DNA of 64,000 nucleotides from the NCBI RefSeq assembly GCF_963924675.1, contig NC_089238.1, positions 43,604,879 through 43,668,878 of the forward strand, written 5' to 3'. Numbering within the stretch: the stretch's first letter is position 1; each line of letters opens with the position of its first letter. Positions 56,709 to 64,000 of this stretch are shown here, piece after piece. Origin of the DNA: Phocoena phocoena (Eukaryota; Chordata; Mammalia; Artiodactyla; Phocoenidae). The notes beneath the pieces were generated by a model. The model ran no database searches. It worked only from the letters and a program-made list of their open reading frames with translations, and had not been told where the DNA came from. A program made the position numbers and the translations under genes.

Positions 56709-56752
<44 letters not shown>
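56709..56752 (+). repeat. (GT)22 microsatellite
   Basis: Uninterrupted GT, the longest pure dinucleotide tract in the window, so probably length-variable between individuals. Confidence 0.95.
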
Positions 56753-56754
<2 letters not shown>

Positions 56755-57167
56755 ATGTAGCTTCTGTCCTTTGTTTATCAATGGAACAATGAACACTGGT
56801 CCTCAAGCTCTATTTTGGGTCAGCTGGTGTCACTCTAGCTATGGGAGTTGAAAAGATACCCGCCTGGAAGAGAAAAAAATAGCCATGAGTGTTTGTACAA
56901 TTAAAAGACTTGTAGTCTTGGTGAATTGTGACTCGAGTCTTAAAACACCAAATAAAATATTCTACTTATCTCCTTTCCCTTTACCGACACCCAAGTACAC
57001 TTGGAACACTGACAAGCAGAATCTTTTATATCTGATGAAACAGGGCAGTAACCATAGAGTGAAAAGGATTGAGATGTGAACCAACCGCCAGCCTATTCCC
57101 AGACCATTTATGATATGTCGGGTATGTTTCCTGATAACTAATGAGCTAACTTTTTAATGTAAATGTC

Positions 57168-57300
57168 AGTTATACAGCATTATAATTCAACGTGTGTATA
57201 TACCCCAAAGTGGTGATCACCGTATGTCTAGTTACCATCCATCATGATCGATCCCCTTTACCCTTTACCCACCCATCCCCTGAACTAGTTTTAATTATTA
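57168..57300 (-). repeat. L1 LINE 3'UTR fragment
   Basis: AAGTGGTGATCACCGTATGT, then CTAGTTACCATCCATCATGA match an antisense L1 3'UTR. The 176-codon + frame that begins here (57192-57722) starts in this repeat. Confidence 0.5.
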
Positions 57301-60129
57301 TTTTTTATTCTCAGGCTGTGTCTACCTATTATTACGTAGCATGGGAAATTAAGACATATATCACATTTAGTAGAAATCTGTACAAATCAGGTCCAGAGAA
57401 ACACTTTCTGATAAATAATAAGGAAGCAATAGGTAGCTTGGGTTGTTTGACTCTCCTCTTCTCCTTACGTGAACATACAGAATCAGATTGCTTTCTTTGT
57501 ACCCATAATATTCTGCCATGTCTGGATGAGAGGACCAAGGTGAAGAATCCAACAGGCAACAGACAAGTACTCGTGCCACTCACCACACCCAGCTTGCTCG
57601 TCTGCCCACTGCGTGCTGTACTCCTAGTTAAATCCCTGCCGGCCACATTCCGCACCATGAGCAGAGCAATACCCACCTCCTCCAACAATTCGTCCGTTGA
57701 TGCCATTATCCACTGTTTATGACACTGCAACCACAGTAATGAATTGATATGTCTTGATCTTTGAAATGCTTAGACAGGAGGCCACACATTCTAAGAAAAA
57801 ACAATGTCAAGACAACTCTGTTTGGCAGGGGTTGGAAATGGATACTGTGCAGGAAAATGCATTAAAGTTGAAGAGGGTTTTGTTTAACGTGGTGGTTTTA
57901 AAGACGTAAACAATTATGATGGGCAATAACTCCCTCAATCGGAAGATTACGGAGAAGCCCCACATAGGCCAGGGTGCTGGTATGATTCCAAGTGGTGCTA
58001 CCACGATGAAACACTAGGGGTCACCATATTAATACCAGTGTCCAGGCTCCATTGCTCTCCAGAGAGCCTACCATCCAGGAGCTCTTGGCTCCCTGTTTAT
58101 TCAAGGAATGTTGCTCAGTGCCTACCGTTCATGACGTGTGACCCTTTGCAGTTATTTCAAGCACCACTGAAACAATGGGGTAGAGTCCTCTCTAAGCCTC
58201 TTTCTGGTGAATGACATTTTTTAAGGGCCACCTAAGTGTATCAATCCATTATTTGGGGCTAGAGATAATTATAAGGGGTGTGTAGGCCAATTAACCAAAT
58301 ACAGAACGTTTTCATTCAATAGCTACACAGTATGACATTTCAAATATTCTGCTTAATCCTGAGTCTCTCAAACCATGTCAATACTTCTTTACTTGGCAGG
58401 ATTGATGTTCTGTTGAGTGTTGACTAAAACATTAATCTCTCTCTTCCTTCGTTTCTCATCTCTTTATGTTTTCAATCCCCAATTCAGAAACTATTCTCCA
58501 AAGAAGAAATTTAAGCAGCTGTCTATAATCTACAGATACGTTATCACCAGGCTGTACCACAGTCCCTAGAATCAGAATGGGAAACTGCTGACCCAGATCC
58601 ATCGGAGGCCCCAGCCTCATAGTGAGATGACTCTACTCACTCCTGTTTTAGTCCTAAGGATAGTGCTACCCTCCCCACCATCACAAGTAGGAAACTCTAG
58701 TTATCTCATGTGGCGTAGAGATTCTGAAGGCTAGGATGCGAGCAGCTGATGATCTGCGAACAGCATTTAAACCACATACACGCAAACATATACACACACC
58801 CAAAAAAATCAGTATTGCAAGGGAAACAGATAGCAATTGATAATAATGGTAAATTCATAGCCTGGATAAAGTACACATCTAAGTCAAAATTGATTTCAGA
58901 GCTTCTGGGTTTTTTACGTGTTCTCTTTGTCTCTCTTTATTTATTGAGTATCTAATATGCAGAGGCATGTGTCTGGCAATGGGGGAGATAGAAATATATA
59001 CATGTGCAAAGAAGGTAACTAGTGATTACTATGGCTTTCTCTTCCCTGCCCCCACCATTTGTGCAGCTGTCTTACCCAAATATATCCCTTCTTCATCCGC
59101 CATTTCCCTCCCACCCTGTTCAGTCATGGTCTCGTATTTTCTTCAGCATTTCATATTATTCTGGACTGTTACTTTCACCCATCCTTTTGCTCTGTCTCTA
59201 GCCCATTTCACTGTACATATCTGTGGAGAAACTGAAATATATTTTGCAGTTTGCATTTCTCTTCCTTATCAGGCCTTTCTTTCTCTGAGAAAGAAAAATA
59301 TTGATATTACTTTTATTTTTGTGTGTAGCTTTCAGTCAGTTTCTTTCTGTGGGTTATCATGCCTTGATAGTCAAAACAGAGGATTCCCCCTTTTCTTCCC
59401 CTAGAGCAACCATGGTTTAGTGGGAAAGTGATTTAAGATATTTCTATGCAGCAAATTAATTTTGCAAAGCCAATGGTACAGAAGTAGAAAAATAAATCAA
59501 AACCATGCCAAGGGTGGTGTTTTTTAAGAAGGTATTTGGGGAGACTTGAAATATGCTTCTGTTGAATCTGAAAATTAAACTCTTGTGGGTCCAACCTTTA
59601 ATTCCTACCAAATTACAATGGAGCCATCCAGGGTATAATCACATCGAAGGACGTATTTGCTATTATTTGTTTTTTAATTTAAGTTCTTCCGAACTCTAGC
59701 CTATAAACACCATACATAAGAGAGTTCTTTATCTCACTTGAAATAAGGAAACTTTCATTGTTAACTAAGAGGTTCACAACTTTGACGTTCCATTTCTCCA
59801 GAACTGGAAATTCTTAACACAGTGACCCTTGGCTCTTTGCAGCTGCCAAAGGGTGGGAAAGAAGGAGAGAGAGAATTTCTCCAAGGCTCTCTCAGAACAG
59901 TGCGGGCTTGGACAAAAATTGCAACGGCATACGTCAAAAGCATACTGCTCAAGAAAGAGATTGTATAAAGTCTAGCTCCAGTTCAGTTATATCACACATT
60001 TTATTTTCTTTTTGGTTCTCCAGTTGAAGTTACCCATAATTTAATTTTTGCATCAGATAAACATCCTCACTGCATACAAAGCTATACTTGGATAATCCTG
60101 ATAAGCTCATAAACAAGAAGGCGATAAAA
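57301..60129. other. Unassigned interval
   Basis: No secure repeat in about 2.8 kb. A 132-codon minus frame (57332-57730) and a 145-codon plus frame (58967-59404) have no domain or recognisable product. They are reported only so that a reader can test them. Confidence 0.35.
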
Positions 60130-60316
60130 CAGAAGTCTCTAACCAAGGGTCTGTGGACCCCAGTAATTCCGTGGTTCGGTTGTGTTGAAACCCTCTGAAA
60201 AACATATGTGAAATTTGGGACTCATATTAACTTTTCCGCGGAGGGAATCCACAACATTTATCATTTTCTCAAACAAGTCATGTGCCCCCCTACCCCAGCA
60301 GCTTAAGAACCCGCTG
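60130..60316. mobile_element. hAT-type non-autonomous DNA transposon
   Basis: The left end CAGAAGTCTCTAACCAAGGG and the right end CAGCTTAAGAACCCGCTG are imperfect inverted repeats of the CAGTGGTTCTTAACC kind. The interior (GGTCTGTGGACCCCAG, CAAACAAGTCATGTGC) fits an old MITE. No transposase is encoded. Confidence 0.55.
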
Positions 60317-60442
60317 GACTTGAGTGTCTTCTCTGAGTGAGGTGTTCCGTGACTGAGTCAGGAATCTCCTGGTCAGGCTTCATCACTGCATGGACTAGAA
60401 AATTTCAATTCATGATAATACCGTTGATATTTACTCCTTTGC

Positions 60443-60662
60443 ACGTCCCAGAGCACTGTTGTGAGCACATTCTGTGTGGTCATTTCACCTGATCAGGTGG
60501 AAACTACTCTTATCCCCATTTTATAGCTGAGAATGCTGAAACACAGACAGGTAGGCAGCTTGCCCATGGACACAGGTTGGGAAAGTGGCAGAGTTAAGAC
60601 AGAGCCCGGGTCTGGCCCTGTAGTCCCTGGGCTTAACCAATGCTTAGCCACTCTGCATGCTG
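60443..60662 (-). repeat. MIR SINE
   Basis: CTACTCTTATCCCCATTTTA, GCTGAGAATGCTGAAACACA, CCATGGACACAGGTTGGGAA and GTGGCAGAGTTAAGACAGAG follow a MIR in reverse. Confidence 0.8.
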
Positions 60663-61011
60663 CCTCCTGACTGAGGGGTCCTCCCAGACAGGGGCTGTCC
60701 CTTTCAAAACAAAACAGGGCTGAGAGTCTAAGGAAATGTGAGCACTAAGAAGTGAGGAAATAAACTTCAACTTCCATCATCCTCCTCCAGGTTCCCAGGA
60801 TACTAGCAATTCAGGGCAAGGCTAGCAACATGCCAGGGCACTGCTTGGTGCTAGAGAGGCCTCCGAGGGCAGCAGGCAGGTCTACGGGCCCAAGGAGTCA
60901 ATTAGTCATCCACCTTCAGGGCCCTTAGCGCCCCACGTTTGAAGACCACTTTCCAGTTGACAATCCGTAGCCGCATCTCTCCCCTCCCCCTCCCCTGCCA
61001 GGAAGACAGGT

Positions 61012-61122
61012 GGAGATCATTTCACAGACTAGAAAACTGAGGCCCAGAGTGGTCACGGCCTAAGCTACAGCAGAGCTGTGTCTAGGGCCCAGGTCTCCAG
61101 ACCCTCAGTCCAGTTCTCTTTC
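61012..61122 (-). repeat. MIR SINE fragment
   Basis: TTCACAGACTAGAAAACTGA, GGCCCAGAGTGGTCACGGCC and TCTAGGGCCCAGGTCTCCAG match the MIR middle in reverse. Confidence 0.65.
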
Positions 61123-61263
61123 CATGGCTCTTTGCTGCCTGGCCCATAGGTATCCCTTGGCATCTTCAACAGAACAGCCAGACAGGCAAGAATCCACATG
61201 CGCTCAACTCCACTCCAGTGGGAGCCTTTTTATCTGTGGCCGCAGAGTAAGCCCTACCCTGAG

Positions 61264-61462
61264 CCGGATAGAACCCAACCACGTTACTTTCACTGTCTCA
61301 TTTAATCCTGAAAACAACCCGGTGAGGTAACTATTATTTCCTCAGTTTCACAGACAGGGAAACTGAGACGTAGAAGCACAGCTTGTCAATTATAAAACCC
61401 AGACATCATACCCAGGCATGTCCGATTCCCCAGTGTTTGCCCTTCACCGCTGGGCCATGCCA
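61264..61462 (-). repeat. MIR SINE
   Basis: CTGTCTCATTTAATCCTGAA, AACAACCCGGTGAGGTAACT, CAGACAGGGAAACTGAGACG and CCCTTCACCGCTGGGCCAT follow a MIR in reverse nearly end to end. Confidence 0.85.
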
Positions 61463-63719
61463 CCATCCAGGGAGACAGGAAAGAGCAGCGGAGTAGGAAA
61501 TGGACAGCCCCATTTGCATGATGAGCAAGGCTTTTTACCTTTTCCGAGGACTGCGCAGACGGAAATCTGTTTCAAACACTAGCGCGTGAGGTTAAAATTA
61601 AAGAGGACAATTACGAGTGATTAGTCACTGGAGTGGGGCTCCATGGGCATCTTCAAAAATAGGATCAGCTCTCACCCACTCGGACCTGGCACAGAGGAGC
61701 CGCCGGAGAAGTCCTTTCTAGGCCTGTGATTCTGTGATTAACTCTTTTAAAGGAGTCAGACTGCTGAAGCTCATTAGAAACAATGGCCCCATTTCTCAGG
61801 GGCTGTCGAGTCAAGCGGGTCCTGAGGAAATTTCTCTGGCGCCCAGGGATCATGAAATTAACACCAGAGCCGCTGGCACCGGATCACTCTCGTCTGTTGA
61901 GACCTCAGGAAGGGAACAGTCACTCAACCTTTTTGTCCTGAAAACCCAGGAAGCCCAGACGGCGGGTGGTTTGGGTTTCAGCACCTCTGAATGCATCATT
62001 TCAAACAGCCGCTCTTCCTAAATTTTCATTCATTCCGAGTTCCCAGGAGAAGCATCCTGAATGAACAGAGGGGCCGGGAGGGCTTTGAAAGGCTGGTGGG
62101 AGAAGGTGATTGGGAAGGACTCTGAGCCGGATAGAAGGCAACAAGTGAGGCTCACGTGCCGGTGCCAGGGCGGAAGGGGCCCTTCTGTCTCTGATCCCTG
62201 AAACAGGCCACCTGAACAGGGGCCTTCGGGAGTTTTGCACAGACCCCCGGCATGGACAGCCGGCCAGCGCCACCGAGCTGCCGCCAGCAGCGCCTCCAAA
62301 GGGGGAGGGTAGAAGGCCGTGTCTTTAATGTGCTCAGTGGGTAAAATTCCTCTTTGTGGAACCTTCCCTCAGTTTCCAGCATTATGTCTACTGAAGACTG
62401 TTTTCACAGCCCAGAGGAGACCTGGCCCCCCTGCAAGCCAGAGAGGCTGTAAGCCTCCCCTCCAAAGGTGGCTGGGATCCCTGGGGCAGCCCAGAGGGAG
62501 AACCAGCCCCAGGCCCCAGAGAATTGGGGTTTCTCCTCCATCAGCAAGAGAAATGTGTATCTCAAGGGTTCTCGCTGAAAGAACTATGGGTTGGAGGGAG
62601 CCAGAGAAAGGTCTGACTTACGGCCACTGTAAAAGAAAAGACGAGAAACTGAAAAGAAAAAAAGAAAAGAAAAGAAACAAGTAGGGTGGAGGAGTGTAGG
62701 GAAGGGTTGGGGGTTTCTTCTGCCACAGTTTCTCTTTCAGAGATCTGAAATCGGCAAGTGTTAAGTCAAAGCTCTCTCCAAATGACTTGATGAGGGTTTT
62801 TGGTTGGGTTGCTGCACTCCCGGGACTCATTGGGATGGCAGGATAAAAATTAATTAGAGGCTGTTTGGAAGGGGCTTTGCAAGACAGCCTGAGGCTACGC
62901 TTCAGTCTGGTCGTTAGAAGCAATATCATCACCACCTCCTCGCCCAGAGAACAGACCTGCGCTGGGGCGGCCGGCCGGGGGGGGCGGGCCACGGAACGTT
63001 CAACACAGACATCAGAGCCAAGACTTCCTCCCAGAGAGATTACTTACCACAAGCCAGTGGATCTACCTGCTGACAACCTCAGAAATGTGTCTCGTTTCAT
63101 TTTCAGATTATTAAGAGGGGTTACATCTGAAGCTTACAGAATCCTGATGAAACGCCTGGTGGAGGAAGAGGTACTTGCCTCTTCCATGCCTCTGAATGTG
63201 ACCTCTAGGCTGGGTAGAGCCACCAGACAGGCACAAGGCAGGCAAGATCCTTTCCAGGATTTGCTTCCTTCCTGTAGGGGGTGGCACACCAAAGAGGAGG
63301 ACTCTAGGAGTTGGCACGTTTCTGCATGACCAAGGCTGACCCATGATTATTTCAAATTCAGATAGTTTACAAGAAAAGTAATGCAAGCCCTCTTCACTCC
63401 TCTGTTCTTTCTCTTTCTCCCTTCCCTTCCTCTGCCCTGTGGTCCTCATGCCTCCTCTCTTCTCTCACCCATACGTAATCCTCCTCTACCTGAAGTACTG
63501 GTTCAGTGAGTGACCTTGAGGTTGGGATAATTGGGAACTGGCTCCTTAATTCTGGATGAAATAGTTCAAAGCATGAGATTAGTCCCAGCATTTTGTCAGT
63601 CACAAGTAGCTTTTCCAGCTGTATATTTCACCCTGAAATGGAAAATGCAAAGGGAGTGAATGCCTGGGTTTCCTTCTTAAGAGCACTTTTAGCCATCATG
63701 AAAGATCCTGCGTACTTCA
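61463..63719. promoter_or_regulatory. GC-richer unique block, candidate regulatory DNA
   Basis: No interspersed repeat is recognised apart from the GA/A-rich run at 62638-62680. It contains an octamer ATTTGCAT at 61512-61519, AATTACGAGTGATTAGTCAC near 61610, and a G-box-like run at 62963-62992 (GGGGCGGCCGGCC, then GGGGGGGGCGGGCC). A 154-codon + frame (62865-63329) crosses the G-box and has no known domain. No transcription start or splice evidence is certain. Confidence 0.35.
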
Positions 63720-63830
63720 TATCACTGTAAAAATGTTAGTTAGTTAGTCCTTATAACGTTACCTGTGATGCAAGCAATAATTAAGATCCCTGTCTTATGG
63801 ATGGAAAAGCTGAGATTGTTCCTATTTCCC
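63720..63830 (-). repeat. Possible MIR fragment
   Basis: TAGTCCTTATAACGTTACCT, CCCTGTCTTATGGATGGAAA and AGCTGAGATTGTT resemble the central MIR in reverse. It is short and diverged. Beyond it, to 64000, nothing is recognised except a C10 run near 63889. Confidence 0.35.
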
Positions 63831-64000
63831 GTGTCCAGAAAAAGGCAATCTGTGTGTGAGCTCAAAGAAAATTTGGAACCTCCGAGGGCCCCCCCCCCAG
63901 ACTTAGCTGTGTCTGTTTTATTGCCTATAATTGCTTCCTTGCGTCATGGTGAGGATGGGGGTAGGGTAAACCAATGGGAACAATTACCAAAAGAAAAATA

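Noticed and set aside
57192..57722. 176-codon + frame and the 132-codon frame opposite
   Set aside because: It starts inside an L1 fragment. The two strands overlap and neither product is recognisable.
58967..59404. 145-codon hydrophobic + frame
   Set aside because: No family or domain is recognised, and T-rich DNA gives Phe/Leu/Ser-rich chance frames.

Overview
This is a stretch of mammalian nuclear DNA that looks like a gene desert or a long intron. The organism is very probably a cetacean. The evidence is nine tRNA-derived CHR-type SINEs, the family typical of whales and related even-toed ungulates. Four are short, CpG-rich, little-decayed copies of the kind abundant in whales and dolphins. 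No bacterial, viral or organellar gene is present. I could not support any intact host protein-coding gene. Most open reading frames are frames through transposable elements or chance frames in GC-richer DNA.

Layout. 0-8.8 kb: old L1, MIR, L2, MER5A and MER20 fossils, cut by two CHR SINEs, with one possible orphan exon and one possible coding remnant. 8.8-12.9 kb: a 5'-truncated L1 with a CHR SINE inside it, then an older L1 with MER20 inside it. 12.9-19 kb: mostly unassigned sequence, two CHR SINEs, and a chimeric insertion at 14.0-14.4 kb that copies two neighbouring templates. 19.4-20.1 kb: a Tigger DNA-transposon fossil that keeps a 56-codon open frame. 22.5-33.2 kb: a block with only an old MIR and simple repeats, holding CpG clusters and homeodomain/POU-type motifs; it is the best candidate regulatory DNA here. 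33-54 kb: a repeat-dense interval of SINEs, L1 tails, MaLR LTR, hAT elements and microsatellites. 54-60 kb: mostly unassigned AT-rich sequence. 60-64 kb: three MIRs in the same orientation, then a GC-richer unique block with a G-rich box.

The elements form a readable age series. Old L1, MIR, L2 and MER elements are interrupted by CHR SINEs with clear target-site duplications. The most unusual object is the 14.0-14.4 kb insertion. It holds 363 bp copied from 3.08 kb upstream (2 mismatches), fused to 40 bp identical to the inside of a SINE 1.28 kb downstream. The whole is flanked by an 8-bp direct repeat. This fits replication-based template-switch repair better than retrotransposition.

Limits: repeat family names come from recognition of consensus features, not from a search. 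Edges of old elements are approximate, often to within tens of bases.
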